Shown: positions 31,247 through 40,755 of the stretch, in pieces
Layout: each line of letters starts with the position of its first letter
How positions within the stretch are numbered: the first letter of the stretch is position 1
Assembly (NCBI RefSeq): GCF_030817475.1
Contig: NZ_JAUSZJ010000002.1
Coordinates: 4,044,626-4,108,625 of the forward strand
Source of the DNA: Streptomyces sp. V2I9
GTDB lineage: Bacteria > Actinomycetota > Actinomycetes > Streptomycetales > Streptomycetaceae
Length of the DNA stretch: 64,000 bases
Reading direction: 5' to 3'
The notes under the pieces: generated by a model
The model's input: the letters and a program-made list of their open reading frames with translations, nothing else
Told to the model about the DNA's origin: nothing
Databases searched by the model: none
Position numbers and translations under genes: made by a program

Positions 31247-33158
31247 TCAATCAGCCTTTGCCGCACGGCGTCCACCATGTCCGGGGACCGGTCCGTGGGA
31301 CCGTTCCGGGAACCGCGCGCCGGAGCGGCCCGTTCCGTACAGGCGACGCAGATACTCCCGTACGGAGCGGACGTCGTCGGCAGGAACGAGAAGGCCCACG
31401 TGGTGGTCGGGCCGGACGACCACCACGGTGCCCGTGCGCGGAGGGGCGGGGACGCCCGCAGCCGTGCCGGTGCCCGCTCCCGTACCCGTCCGCGTACCTC
31501 CGGAGGTACCCGTTCCGTACGCGGCTGCCGCGTGGCCCTCGTCGTCGACCACCGCGCGGGGCGCGGGCCCGGCTTCCGCGCCGGTCCGGTGGTCCCCCCC
31601 GGTCCTCGTGCACCGCGTAGACCCGGCAGACCCGTACCTCCGTGTCGCCGTACGCCTCCGCCACCTCGCGCAGCACCGCCGCGCTCCCGTCGCCGAAGCC
31701 GAGGACAGTGGTGCGGGGACCCGCCAGGACGCGGTGCAGCCGGGTGCGCGCCCCGGTCGCGGCGTCCGTGCACGGGGCGTCCGGCGCGCGGTCGCCGGGC
31801 AGCGGGCCCGCCTCGGCCCGCGCCTCGCCCCGCCCGTCGGCCCCCTTTCCGGCGGGCGGAACGGCGGCGGTGTCGGCTCCGTCGTCGGCGGTGCCCGTGC
31901 GGGCGGGGGCGGCCAGGGAGCTCCAGCGGTAGCCGATGCCCGGGCCGGTGGTGTCGGCGGTGATCGCCGTGTCCAGGCCGCCGCCGGGCCGGCGGATCGC
32001 CGCCAGGGTGGCCCGCAGCCGCTCCGACGTGAGGTCCAGCGTCCGGACGGCCACTGGAAGGCGCTCCTCCTCGTACGTGTCCAGCAGCGCGGGGTCCGTG
32101 TGTCCGGCGAGCACCAGGCCCAGCTTCCAGCCCAGGTTGAACGCGTCCTGGATGCCGGTGTTCATCCCGAGGCCGCCCGCGATGGCGTGCACGTGCGCCG
32201 CGTCGCCCGCGAGGAAGACCCGCCCCGCGCGGAACCGGTCCGCCAGCCGCACGTCGACCCGGTACGTCGACAGCAGCTCGGCCCGCGTGAGGGTCCGGCC
32301 GGGCAGCCCGGTGTGGTGGGCGAGCAGCCGCCGGAAACCGTCGGCGGTCGGTGCGAGGGGCCGCCCCCGCCCGTCCCGCTCGGGCCCGGCCTGGAACCAC
32401 CAGCCCGTCCGCGTACCGGGGATCGGGCAGAGCATCACCGCGCCGTCCTCGTCGAACCACTGGTGCCAGAGGCCGCGGTCCAGGGCGTCCTCCGCCAGAT
32501 CGACATCGCCGCAGACCATCACCTGGTCCTCCTCGGTGGTCCCCTCGAACCCGATCCCGAGCAGCTTCCGTACGGAACTGTGCGCACCGTCGCAGCCCAC
32601 GACGTACCGGGCCCGCACGCCCGCCCCTTCCCGCACCCTCCTGCTCGCGTCTCCGTCGGTCCGTTCGCTTCCCTCGGCGAACGTGACCTCGACCCGGCCC
32701 TCGTCCCCGGCGTCGTCCGGGTCCTGTGCGAGCCCCACGACCTCGCGGCCGTAGGCGACCTGTACGCCGTACCCGGCCAGGCGCTCGCGCAGGATCTCCT
32801 CCAGCCGCCACTGGGCGATCAGCCGTCCCCGGTCGTCGAGGGCGTCCGGGGACGGCGAGGAGCCGGCCCACGGATCGACCGCCTCGACGGGGGCGCGGTC
32901 GCGGTACTTGAGCATCGGCGGCGGGGCCGAACCGGCGGCGAGCACCTCATCCGCCACCCCGAGATCGGCCAGGATCTCCAGCGAACGGGGGTTGGGGCCC
33001 TTGGCGCGCGAGGTGCGTGGCGGGGCGGGGGACCGGTCCACGATCCGTACGGCGACACCGCACCGTGCCAGATCGCAGGCCAGCACCAGTCCGGTGGGAC
33101 CCGCTCCCACGACGAGTACGTCGGTCACGCCCATGTCCGGGTCCATCGCCAACCCCAT
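31247..33158 (-). pseudogene. FAD-dependent aromatic monooxygenase with a single frameshift
   Basis: The start at 33158 has GGAGGAG 5 bases upstream. The FAD motifs are intact: GAGPTG near residue 20, GCDGAHSSVRKLL, and GDAAHVHAIAGGLGMNTG. At a run of seven C (31594-31600; G on the coding strand) the original frame turns into Arg/Gly-rich nonsense. Removing one base restores VVDDEGHAAAAYG and VVRPDHHVGLLVPADDVRSV, the normal thioredoxin-like ending, with a stop at 31247. About 600 residues would result. It is either a recent loss, phase variation or a sequencing error. The family hydroxylates phenolic or polyketide substrates. Confidence 0.8.
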
Positions 33159-33229
33159 GCCACTCCTCCGGGCACGCCCTCCCGGCGTCCCCACGGAAAC
33201 AGGGAAAAGTAGCCCAGTCAGAAAAGCAA

Positions 33230-34279
33230 CTAGGTAACCTTTTCTTGGGTCGGGTCCGGGGCGTCGGACAGGGCGGTCCCGGCACTCGGGGTCCCGGTCG
33301 TCGGCGGTGCGGCCGTCCCGGTCGTCTCGGCCGCCGGGGTCGCGGTCGCCGGTGCGGCGGCCGCCGTCGCCAGCAGCTTCACCGCCAGGGCCCGGTTGTT
33401 CCGCGCGGTCCGCAACGCGTCCCAGGTCAGCAGCGACAGCGCCAGCCAGACCAGGGCGAACCCGGCCCACCGCTCGGGCGGCATCGACTCCTTGAAGTAG
33501 AGGACGCCCAGCCCGAACTGGAAGACCGGGGCCAGGTACTGGAGCAGCCCCAGGGTGGACAGCGGCACCCGGATCGCCGCCGCGCCGAAGCAGATCAGCG
33601 GGACCGCCGTGACGATGCCCGTCGCGGCGAGCAGGAACCCGTGCCCGGCCCCGCCGGCCGTGAACGTCGACCTCCCGGTCGCGGCGAGCCAGAGCAGGAA
33701 GCCGAGCGCGGGCACGAAGAGCACGGCGGTCTCGGCGGCCAGGGACTCCAGGCCGCCCATGTTGACCTTCTTCTTCACCAGGCCGTACGTGGCGAAGGAG
33801 AAGGCCAGCACCAGCGAGATCCACGGCGGCCTGCCGTATCCGATCGCCAGGACGAGAACGGCCGCCAGGCCCGTGGCCACGGCGGTCCATTGGACGGGCC
33901 GCAGGCGTTCGCCCAGCAGCAGGACGCCCATGGCGATGGTGACCAGCGGATTGATGAAGTAGCCGAGCGACGCCTCGACGACCTGGCCGTTGTTCACAGC
34001 CCAGATGTAGAGGCCCCAGTTGACCGTGATCGTCGCCGCCGCGACCGCTATCAGCCCCAGTTTGCGCCGGTCGCGGACCAGCTCGCCGATCCAGGCCCAG
34101 CGGCGTACCGCCAGCAGCGCGACGGCCACGACGCCCAGCGACCAGACCATCCGGTGGGCCAGGATCTCGATCGCCCCGGACGGTTTGAGCAGCGGCCAGA
34201 ACAGGGGGACCAGGCCCCACATCGCGTACGCGCCGATTCCGTACAGCAGGCCAGCCCGCTGTTCGTTCTTCCCCTTCAC
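33230..34279 (-). CDS. rarD: RarD protein, EamA-type transporter
   Basis: A 349-residue, ten-helix membrane protein of the drug/metabolite transporter superfamily. The N-terminus GLLYGIGAYAMWGLVPLFWP and the block NWGLYIWAVNNGQVVEASLG are RarD signatures. The last 50 residues are a Thr/Ala/Pro-rich cytoplasmic tail (ATATPAAETTGTAAPPTTG), longer than usual. The exported substrate is not established. It is monocistronic, with the frameshifted monooxygenase 71 bases downstream. Confidence 0.9.
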   Translation of the reverse strand: MKGKNEQRAGLLYGIGAYAMWGLVPLFWPLLKPSGAIEILAHRMVWSLGVVAVALLAVRRWAWIGELVRDRRKLGLIAVAAATITVNWGLYIWAVNNGQVVEASLGYFINPLVTIAMGVLLLGERLRPVQWTAVATGLAAVLVLAIGYGRPPWISLVLAFSFATYGLVKKKVNMGGLESLAAETAVLFVPALGFLLWLAATGRSTFTAGGAGHGFLLAATGIVTAVPLICFGAAAIRVPLSTLGLLQYLAPVFQFGLGVLYFKESMPPERWAGFALVWLALSLLTWDALRTARNNRALAVKLLATAAAAPATATPAAETTGTAAPPTTGTPSAGTALSDAPDPTQEKVT

Positions 34280-34376
34280 CGTGTGTCCTCCCGGCCCACC
34301 CCGCCTGTGCCGGCCGACCGGCCGACGGCACGACGGTAGCGCCGGAAGGACTCCGTGTCATAGCCGTCTCACGGAA

Positions 34377-34418
34377 ACACTCATGACAGGGAGCGGAACA
34401 CTCATGACATGGGGCGGA
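34377..34418. repeat. Two and a half 21-base tandem repeats before rarD
   Basis: ACACTCATGACAGGGAGCGGA (34377-34397) is followed by a copy differing at two bases (34398-34418) and a degenerate third. They lie in the gap between the rarD start and the korB terminator, about two helical turns apart, and could bind a regulator of rarD. Confidence 0.5.
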
Positions 34419-34430
34419 ACCCTCACGAGG

Positions 34431-34474
34431 CGGGGCCCGGAGCCGATCCGCTGAGGGATCGGTTCCGGGCCCCG
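34431..34474 (-). terminator. Terminator of the korAB operon
   Basis: Nineteen-base arms (34431-34449 and 34456-34474) pair with a single G-T wobble around a 6-base loop. The hairpin begins 64 bases past the korB stop at 34538. Confidence 0.82.
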
Positions 34475-34537
34475 GACGGGTGGGTGGGCGGGCGGTCGCG
34501 GCCGTCTCCGTCCTGCTTCCCCCGCCTCCGCCCTGCC

Positions 34538-35611
34538 TCAGCCGACGACGGTCCAGGTGTCGGCCCCGGCGAGGAGCGCACCGAGGTCGCCCTTGCCGTT
34601 CTGCTCCACGGCGGCGTCCAGCTGGTCCGCCATCAGCGTGTCGTAGACGGGCCGCTGGACGCTGCGCAGCACCCCGATGGGGGTGTGGTGCAGGGTGTCC
34701 GCGTCGGCGAGCCGGGAGAGCGCGAACGCCGTGGTGGGGGAGTCGGCGTGGGCGTCGTGGACGAGGACCCGGGAACGGTTCTCGTCGGTGACGGCGACGA
34801 CCTCCAGGTCACCGGTGGCCTGGTCGCGGACCACGCCCTTGGGCTCCTGGGAGCCGAAGAGGATCGGCTGCCCGTGTTCGAGGCGGATGACCGCCTCGGC
34901 GGCCTGCTCCTTGTCCTTGAGCACCTCGAACGCGCCGTCGTTGAAGATGTTGCAGTTCTGGTAGATCTCCACCAGCGCCGTGCCCGGATGCTCGGCGGCG
35001 GCGCGCAGCACGCTGGTGAGGTGCTTGCGGTCGGAGTCGACGGTCCGGGCCACGAACGTCGCCTCCGCGCCGAGCGCGAGGGACACCGGGTTGAAGGGCG
35101 CGTCGAGCGACCCCATCGGCGTCGACTTGGTGATCTTGCCCAGCTCGGAGGTGGGGCTGTACTGGCCCTTCGTGAGCCCGTAGATCCGGTTGTTGAACAG
35201 CAGGATCTTCAGGTTGACGTTCCGCCGCAGGGCGTGGATGAGGTGGTTGCCGCCGATGGAGAGCGCATCGCCGTCACCCGTGACCACCCAGACCGACAGG
35301 TCGCGGCGGGAAGTGGCGAGCCCGGTCGCGATGGACGGGGCACGGCCGTGGATGGAGTGCATCCCGTACGTGTTCATGTAGTACGGGAAGCGGGAGGAGC
35401 AGCCGATGCCGGAGACGAAGGTGATGTTCTCCTTGGCGAGGCCCAGCTCCGGCATGAAGCCCTGGACGGCGGCGAGCACCGCGTAGTCGCCGCAGCCGGG
35501 GCACCAGCGCACTTCCTGGTCGGATTTGAAGTCCTTCATGGACTGCTTCGCCTCGGCCTTGGGCACCAGCTGCAGCAGTTCGTTGTGCCGCAGTTCTTGG
35601 GTGTCAGGCAT
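34538..35611 (-). CDS. korB: 2-oxoacid:ferredoxin oxidoreductase, beta subunit
   Basis: A 357-residue thiamine-diphosphate subunit. Cys37 and Cys40 (RWCPGCGDYAVLAAVQG) begin the cluster ligands. GIGCSSRFPYYMNTYGMHSI and GDGDALSIGGNHLIHALRRN with ILLFNN form the thiamine-diphosphate site. With KorA it oxidatively decarboxylates 2-oxoglutarate (or a similar 2-oxoacid) to the CoA ester while reducing ferredoxin. The start overlaps the korA stop by 8 bases. Placement beside a truncated complex I operon suggests that ferredoxin links the two. Confidence 0.93.
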   Translation of the reverse strand: MPDTQELRHNELLQLVPKAEAKQSMKDFKSDQEVRWCPGCGDYAVLAAVQGFMPELGLAKENITFVSGIGCSSRFPYYMNTYGMHSIHGRAPSIATGLATSRRDLSVWVVTGDGDALSIGGNHLIHALRRNVNLKILLFNNRIYGLTKGQYSPTSELGKITKSTPMGSLDAPFNPVSLALGAEATFVARTVDSDRKHLTSVLRAAAEHPGTALVEIYQNCNIFNDGAFEVLKDKEQAAEAVIRLEHGQPILFGSQEPKGVVRDQATGDLEVVAVTDENRSRVLVHDAHADSPTTAFALSRLADADTLHHTPIGVLRSVQRPVYDTLMADQLDAAVEQNGKGDLGALLAGADTWTVVG

Positions 35612-37568
35612 CGATGGCCTCCTTGAGAGCCGTGGCGAGCTGCTCGGCCTTGAACGGCATTCCGTTGACCTGGTTGTAGCTGTGGGCGTCCACCAGATAC
35701 TTCGCCCTCAGCAGCATGGCGAGCTGACCGAGGTTCATCTCCGGGACGACGACCTTGTCATAGCGCTTCAGCACCTCGCCGAGGTTCTTCGGGAAGGGGT
35801 TGAGGTGGCGCAGATGCGCCTGGGCGATGGGTGCCCCGGCGGCGCGCAGACGGCGTACGGCGGCGGTGATCGGCCCGTACGTCGAACCCCAGCCGAGCAC
35901 CAGCGTGCGGGCGCCGGCCGGGTCGTCGACCTCCAGGTCGGGAACCTCGATGCCGTCGATCTTGGCCTGCCGGGTGCGGACCATGAAGTCGTGGTTGGCC
36001 GGGTCGTAGGAGATGTTGCCGGTGCCGTCCTGCTTCTCGATTCCGCCGATGCGGTGTTCGAGACCGGCCGTCCCCGGTACGGCCCAGGGGCGGGCCAGCG
36101 TCTGCGGGTCGCGCTTGTAGGGCCAGAAGACCTCGGTGCCGTCGGCCGCCGTGTGGTTGGGCCCGGTGGCGAACGGGGTCTTCAGGTCGGGCAGCGTGTC
36201 CGTCTCCGGGATGCGCCAGGGCTCGGAGCCGTTGGCGAGATAGCCGTCGGAGAGCAGGAAGACCGGGGTGCGGTAGGTCAGGGCGATACGGGCCGCGTCG
36301 ATCGCCGCGTCGAAGCAGTCGGCCGGGGTCTGCGGGGCCACGATCGGCACCGGGGCCTCGCCGTTGCGCCCGTACATCGCCTGGAGCAGATCGGCCTGCT
36401 CGGTCTTGGTCGGCAGCCCGGTCGACGGACCGCCGCGCTGGATGTCGACGATCAGCAGGGGCAGCTCCAGGGAGACCGCGAGGCCGATCGTCTCCGACTT
36501 CAGCGCCACCCCCGGCCCGGAGGTGGTCGTCACCGCCAGCGACCCGCCGAACGCCGCACCGAGCGCCGCACCGATCCCGGCGATCTCGTCCTCCGCCTGG
36601 AAGGTCCGCACGCCGAAGTTCTTGTGCCGTGACAGCTCGTGCAGGATGTCCGAGGCCGGGGTGATCGGATACGACCCCAGGTAGAGCGGCAGGTCCGCCA
36701 GCTGCCCGGCGGCGATCAGACCGTAGGACAGTGCCAGGTTCCCCGAGATGTTGCGGTACGTGCCGGTGGGGAACGCATGGGAGGCCGGGGCGACCTCGTA
36801 GGAGACCGCGAAGTCCTCGGTCGTCTCGCCGAAGTTCCACCCCGCCCGGAACGCGGCCACATTCGCCTCCGCGATCTGCGGCTTCTTCGCGAACTTCTGC
36901 CGCAGGAACGCCTCCGTCCCCTCGGTCGGACGGTGGTACATCCACGACAGCAGACCCAGCGCGAACATGTTCTTGGAGCGCTCGGCCTCCTTGCGGGGGA
37001 GCCCGAACTCCTTCAGCGCCTCCAGCGTCAGCGTTGTCAACGGCACCGGATGCACGTTGTACGCCTCCAGCGACCCGTCCTCCAGCGGACTGGTCGCATA
37101 GCCGACCTTCGCCATCGGCCGCTTCGTGAACTCGTCCGTGTTCACGATGACCTCGGCACCGCGCGGCACATCCGCGATGTTCGCCTTGAGCGCGGCGGGG
37201 TTCATCGCGACCAGCACGTTCGGTGCGTCACCGGGCGTGAGGATGTCGTGGTCCGCGAAATGGAGCTGGAAGGAGGAGACGCCCGGCAGGGTGCCTGCGG
37301 GGGCGCGGATCTCGGCGGGGAAGTTCGGCAGGGTGGACAGATCGTTGCCGAACGACGCCGTCTCCGACGTGAACCGGTCACCCGTGAGCTGCATTCCGTC
37401 ACCCGAGTCACCCGCGAAGCGGATGATCACCCGGTCCAGGCGGCGGACTTCCTTCCCGTCGCCGCCCATGGTGCCCGTCGTACCTGACAGGGGGGCTCGC
37501 TGGCCCCCGAGGACGGCGTCGTTGGCCCCATCGGCCTTCTCCGCCGCGCTACTGACCTGGCTCGTCAC
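35604..37568 (-). CDS. korA: 2-oxoacid:ferredoxin oxidoreductase, fused gamma-alpha subunit
   Basis: A 654-residue fusion. The gamma domain comes first (RVIIRFAGDSGDGMQLTGDR, LPNFPAEIRAPAGTLPGVSS). The alpha domain starts near residue 230 (LALSYGLIAAGQLADLPLYL, YPITPASDILHEL), with QRGGPSTGLPTKTEQADLL and the C-terminal transketolase-like domain. The GTG at 37568 has AGGGAGG 9 bases upstream; a longer frame reaches 37634. It is coupled to korB. This is the two-gene Kor type used by aerobic actinobacteria as an alternative to the oxoglutarate dehydrogenase complex. Confidence 0.92.
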   Translation of the reverse strand: MTSQVSSAAEKADGANDAVLGGQRAPLSGTTGTMGGDGKEVRRLDRVIIRFAGDSGDGMQLTGDRFTSETASFGNDLSTLPNFPAEIRAPAGTLPGVSSFQLHFADHDILTPGDAPNVLVAMNPAALKANIADVPRGAEVIVNTDEFTKRPMAKVGYATSPLEDGSLEAYNVHPVPLTTLTLEALKEFGLPRKEAERSKNMFALGLLSWMYHRPTEGTEAFLRQKFAKKPQIAEANVAAFRAGWNFGETTEDFAVSYEVAPASHAFPTGTYRNISGNLALSYGLIAAGQLADLPLYLGSYPITPASDILHELSRHKNFGVRTFQAEDEIAGIGAALGAAFGGSLAVTTTSGPGVALKSETIGLAVSLELPLLIVDIQRGGPSTGLPTKTEQADLLQAMYGRNGEAPVPIVAPQTPADCFDAAIDAARIALTYRTPVFLLSDGYLANGSEPWRIPETDTLPDLKTPFATGPNHTAADGTEVFWPYKRDPQTLARPWAVPGTAGLEHRIGGIEKQDGTGNISYDPANHDFMVRTRQAKIDGIEVPDLEVDDPAGARTLVLGWGSTYGPITAAVRRLRAAGAPIAQAHLRHLNPFPKNLGEVLKRYDKVVVPEMNLGQLAMLLRAKYLVDAHSYNQVNGMPFKAEQLATALKEAIDA

Positions 37569-38123
37569 TGAACTGGACCTCCCTTGGGGCGGCTGTTCGG
37601 AACCGTCCGGCCAGCCGGCGATCCCCGAGGCCACCCTACGTCCGCGTAGGTTGCCTCCCAGGAACCGATCATATGGTGGACGCTGTTTTGAGACACCCTT
37701 TCCCAGGGGTTCGGCGCCTTGTGCAAGCTCCTGAGCGCCCGACGGAAGGAGCCGCTCCCTGCGTCTTTGGCCCTAGGCCCTACCGCCTCCCTCCCCCTTT
37801 CTCCCCCCTTCCCCTCCCGACTCTTCTCCCGTCACCCTCGTGGACTCCGCCCCTTCGGCGTGCCCTCGGGTCCCCTCGCCCAAGGGGTGCCCGTGCGGCG
37901 AACGGCGGACACCCCAGGACCCGTACGGTGCCCCCGAAGCGCTCCCGGAACGCCCCCGGAGCGCCGCCGCACCTCCCTGGCGCCGTCCGGCGCGCCCGAC
38001 GCGACCTCGGCTCGCGCCTTCCGGGGTTCGTGCCCTGCCCGCCGACATCCGGCAGGGGGAGAGGGCAGGAGGTAGGGGGTAGGGGGTAGGGGGTAGGGCC
38101 ATGCTGTTCGGGCCTTCAGGTGT
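37569..38123. other. Promoter gap upstream of korA, no gene
   Basis: This region of 555 bases carries the korAB promoter and the end of the response-regulator gene. CCTACG-TCCG-CGTAGG at 37635-37650 is a perfect 6-base inverted repeat in the korA leader and a possible operator. Open frames on both strands here are proline- and arginine-rich shadows without family features. Confidence 0.5.
38073..38097 (+). repeat. TAGGGGG tandem repeat, potential G-quadruplex
   Basis: Four consecutive G-runs spaced by TA in a 7-base period, immediately downstream of the minus-strand response regulator (stop at 38124). Four runs of at least three G with 2-base loops meet the usual quadruplex pattern. It could affect termination or simply be slippage-prone DNA. 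Confidence 0.65.
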
Positions 38124-38804
38124 TCAGCTGTTCAGATAGGTCAGTACGGCGAGGACGCGCCGGTGGTCCCCGTCGCTGGGCGAGAGCCCCAGCTTCAGGA
38201 AGATGTTGCTCACGTGCTTCTCGACCGCCCCGTCGCTCACCACGAGCTGTCGGGCGATGGCCGAGTTCGTCCGGCCCTCGGCCATCAGACCGAGGACCTC
38301 CCGCTCGCGCGGCGTCAGACCGGCCAGTACGTCCTGCTTACGGCTGCGGCCCAGCAACTGCGCCACCACTTCCGGGTCCAGCGCCGTCCCGCCCCGCGCC
38401 ACCCGGACGACGGCGTCCACGAACTCACGGACCTCGGCCACCCGGTCCTTCAACAGATAGCCCACCCCGTTGCTGCTGCCCGCCAGCAACTCGGTGGCAT
38501 ACCGCTCCTCCACGTACTGCGAGAGGACCAGCACCCCGACGCCCGGATAGTTCTTCCGCAGCCGCACCGCCGCGCGCACCCCCTCGTCGGTGTGCGTCGG
38601 CGGCATCCGCACATCGGCGACCACCACATCGGGAAGCTCCTGCTGCGCGTCGAGCTCCGCCACCTTCTTGAGCAGCGCCTCCGCGTCCGCGACCCCGGCG
38701 ACGACGTCGTGCCCGAGATCGGTGAGCAGACGGGTGAGTCCCTCCCGGAGCAGAACCGAGTCCTCGGCGATGACCACACGCACCCTGTTCTCCACGTTCT
38801 CCAC
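38124..38804 (-). CDS. Response regulator, NarL/LuxR type
   Basis: A 226-residue two-component regulator. The receiver domain has the acidic pair in VIAEDSVLLREG, phospho-acceptor Asp64 (VVVADVRMPP), and Lys in GYLLKDRVAE. The LuxR-type helix-turn-helix is LTPREREVLGLMAEGRTNSA followed by VEKHVSNIFLKLGL. The GTG at 38804 follows a GGGGG ribosome-binding sequence. Two histidine kinases lie upstream on the same strand, separated from it by a strong terminator and a tandem repeat, so it has its own promoter. It probably answers to one or both. Confidence 0.9.
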   Translation of the reverse strand: MENVENRVRVVIAEDSVLLREGLTRLLTDLGHDVVAGVADAEALLKKVAELDAQQELPDVVVADVRMPPTHTDEGVRAAVRLRKNYPGVGVLVLSQYVEERYATELLAGSSNGVGYLLKDRVAEVREFVDAVVRVARGGTALDPEVVAQLLGRSRKQDVLAGLTPREREVLGLMAEGRTNSAIARQLVVSDGAVEKHVSNIFLKLGLSPSDGDHRRVLAVLTYLNS

Positions 38805-38954
38805 GACTGCGAGCCCCCACTGTTCCGAATATGCCGCGCTCCCCGCGACCCGTACGCGCCACGCCCGACCACCGCGCACCACGCCCCGACCGCCCAAGCA
38901 TCCCAGGACAGGGGGACGGTTGGCCGAGCCTGTGGATAACTCCCGCGCCCCGGC

Positions 38955-39144
38955 CACCCACGGCGGCGCGCCCCAGCCGCTGTACGTCCCCGCGCCCCGG
39001 CTGCCCCGGCCGCTCGCCCCGGCCGCCCTCGGCCCCGCACCTCGGTCACCCACGGCGGCGCGTCAGCGTCGTACGCCCCCGCGCCCCAGCTGCCCCGGCC
39101 GCTCGCCCGGGCCGCCCTCGGCCCCGCACTTCGGACACCCACGG
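38955..39144. repeat. ~90-base GC-rich tandem duplication between regulator and kinase
   Basis: A unit starting CACCCACGGCGGCGCG and ending near CCGCACCTCGG begins at 38955, repeats at 39047 and starts a third time at 39136. Copies are roughly 85-90% alike by eye. It fills the 38805-39145 gap, in which no gene is seen. Confidence 0.65.
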
Positions 39145-39145
39145 T

Positions 39146-39199
39146 CGTACGCCCTGCTGTGCCCGGACCGGGGGAGGGCCGGGCACAGCAGGGCGTACG
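39146..39199 (-). terminator. 21-bp-stem terminator after the first histidine kinase
   Basis: Perfect 21-base arms (39146-39166 and 39179-39199) with a 12-base loop, 37 bases beyond the kinase stop at 39236. This is among the strongest hairpins in the window and should uncouple the response regulator from the kinases. Confidence 0.85.
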
Positions 39200-39235
39200 T
39201 ATACCGAGCGCGAGTCAGCCTCTACCGAACGGGGG

Positions 39236-40597
39236 TCAGCCTCGCCAGGGCAGCTCGGCCGTGACCGTCGTCGGGCCGCCGGCCGGGGAGTCGATCACGA
39301 GGACACCGTCCACCGCGTCCAGCCGCTCCGCCAGTCCGGCCAGGCCGCCGCCCGCCTCCGGCGACGCCCCGCCCCGGCCGTCGTCCGTGACCTGGAGCAT
39401 CAGCCGGTGGGCCGTCCGCCACACGTCGACCGTGGCTCGGGTCGCCCGGGCGTGCTTGCTGATGTTCTGGAGGAGCTCCGAGACGGTGAAGTACGCGATG
39501 CCCTCGATGGCCTGCGCCGGCCGCGCGTCCAGGTCCACCTCGACCTGCACCGGCACGGTGCAGCGGGAGGCTATGGAGGAGAGTGCGGCGTCCAGGCCCC
39601 GGTCGGTGAGGACGGCGGGGTGGATGCCGCGAGCGAGGTCGCGCAGTTCCTGGAGGGCCACCTTCACCTCGCCGTGCGCCTCGTCCACCATGCGGGCCGC
39701 GGCCTCGGGGTCGTCGGCCAGCTTCTCCTTCGCCAGCCCCAGATCCATGGCGAGGGCGACCAGGCGGGCCTGGGCCCCGTCGTGCAGGTCGCGCTCGATC
39801 CGTCGCAGGTCGGCGGCTGCGGTGTCCACGACCACGCCCCGGTCCGACTCCAGCTCGGAGACTCGCGTGGCCAACCGGGACGGGCCCAGCAGACCGGTCA
39901 CCATCAGCCGGTCCACCGACAACAGCCCGCGCACGATCCACGGCGTAGCCATCACCAGCACCAGCCCGACACCCCCGACCATCGCCAGCTCGAAGGGCGA
40001 GTCCAGATACTCCCGGTGAGCGCTGTCCCCGTACAGCTGGACGCCGCCCTGCCCCCCGAACACCGGGAACAGCCAGAACCACAGCGGGTACGTCAGCGCC
40101 GTCAGACCGGTCGACCAGAGCGTGACCGCGACGACGAACGTGAACGTGGACCACGGGAATTGCAGCAGCGTGTACAGCAGATGCCGCCAGGACACCCCGC
40201 TCTTGAGGATCGCGCCCATCCAGGACATCGGGCCGCCGGTCTTCCCCCGCACCCGCTCCGGGGCCGCCACCTCCACCCCCAGCAGGCCGCGCGCCCGGTG
40301 CCGCTCCAGCACCCCGAAGCCCCGGCAGACGGCGAGCCCGGCCGCGAGGACCGGTATCCCGACGAAGGCGACCAGCAGGCCCGCGCTCATCGACACCATG
40401 GTGACCGCGAAGGAGAACATCACCGTGCTGAGCGGGAAGCTCAGCAGCGTGTAGAGGAGCTCGCGCCAGGTACGGGCCTCCAGGGGCGCACGCAGCGGCG
40501 CGGGGAGGAAGTGCGTTGCCGGGGGCTTCGCCCCGAAGCCGGTGCCGGAACCCAGATGCTCCCGGTCCCGCGTGTCCGGTCCGTATGCCGTGGCCAT
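39236..40597 (-). CDS. Sensor histidine kinase, HisKA_3 type (copy 1)
   Basis: A 453-residue membrane kinase. Two similar sensor segments, each with a W-R-x-L-L-Y-T-L-L helix pair (residues 44-90 and 137-225), look like duplicated Streptomyces sensor domains. The phospho-accepting His272 is in RIERDLHDGAQARLVAL. The N box is FTVSELLQNISKHA and the G box DDGRGG. It should autophosphorylate and signal to the NarL regulator at 38124. From His272 to the end it is nearly the same as the second kinase, even at DNA level. Confidence 0.9.
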   Translation of the reverse strand: MATAYGPDTRDREHLGSGTGFGAKPPATHFLPAPLRAPLEARTWRELLYTLLSFPLSTVMFSFAVTMVSMSAGLLVAFVGIPVLAAGLAVCRGFGVLERHRARGLLGVEVAAPERVRGKTGGPMSWMGAILKSGVSWRHLLYTLLQFPWSTFTFVVAVTLWSTGLTALTYPLWFWLFPVFGGQGGVQLYGDSAHREYLDSPFELAMVGGVGLVLVMATPWIVRGLLSVDRLMVTGLLGPSRLATRVSELESDRGVVVDTAAADLRRIERDLHDGAQARLVALAMDLGLAKEKLADDPEAAARMVDEAHGEVKVALQELRDLARGIHPAVLTDRGLDAALSSIASRCTVPVQVEVDLDARPAQAIEGIAYFTVSELLQNISKHARATRATVDVWRTAHRLMLQVTDDGRGGASPEAGGGLAGLAERLDAVDGVLVIDSPAGGPTTVTAELPWRG

Positions 40598-40755
40598 GAG
40601 TCCCGTCCGTTCCGTCTCTGTCTCAGTCTCTCAGTGGGCTGTGCGTGTGGCTGTTCAGCGTTCTTCCTCAAGGGTGCTGGCCGGCGGCCTTCCGCACCAT
40701 GAGGCCCTTCTCCGTATCCGACCGGGGGTTTTCCCCACCCTCGGCGCTCAGGCAG

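Noticed and set aside
37773..38102. Small genes on both strands between korA and the response regulator
   Set aside because: Low-complexity Pro/Arg/Gly translations without ribosome-binding sites or family features.
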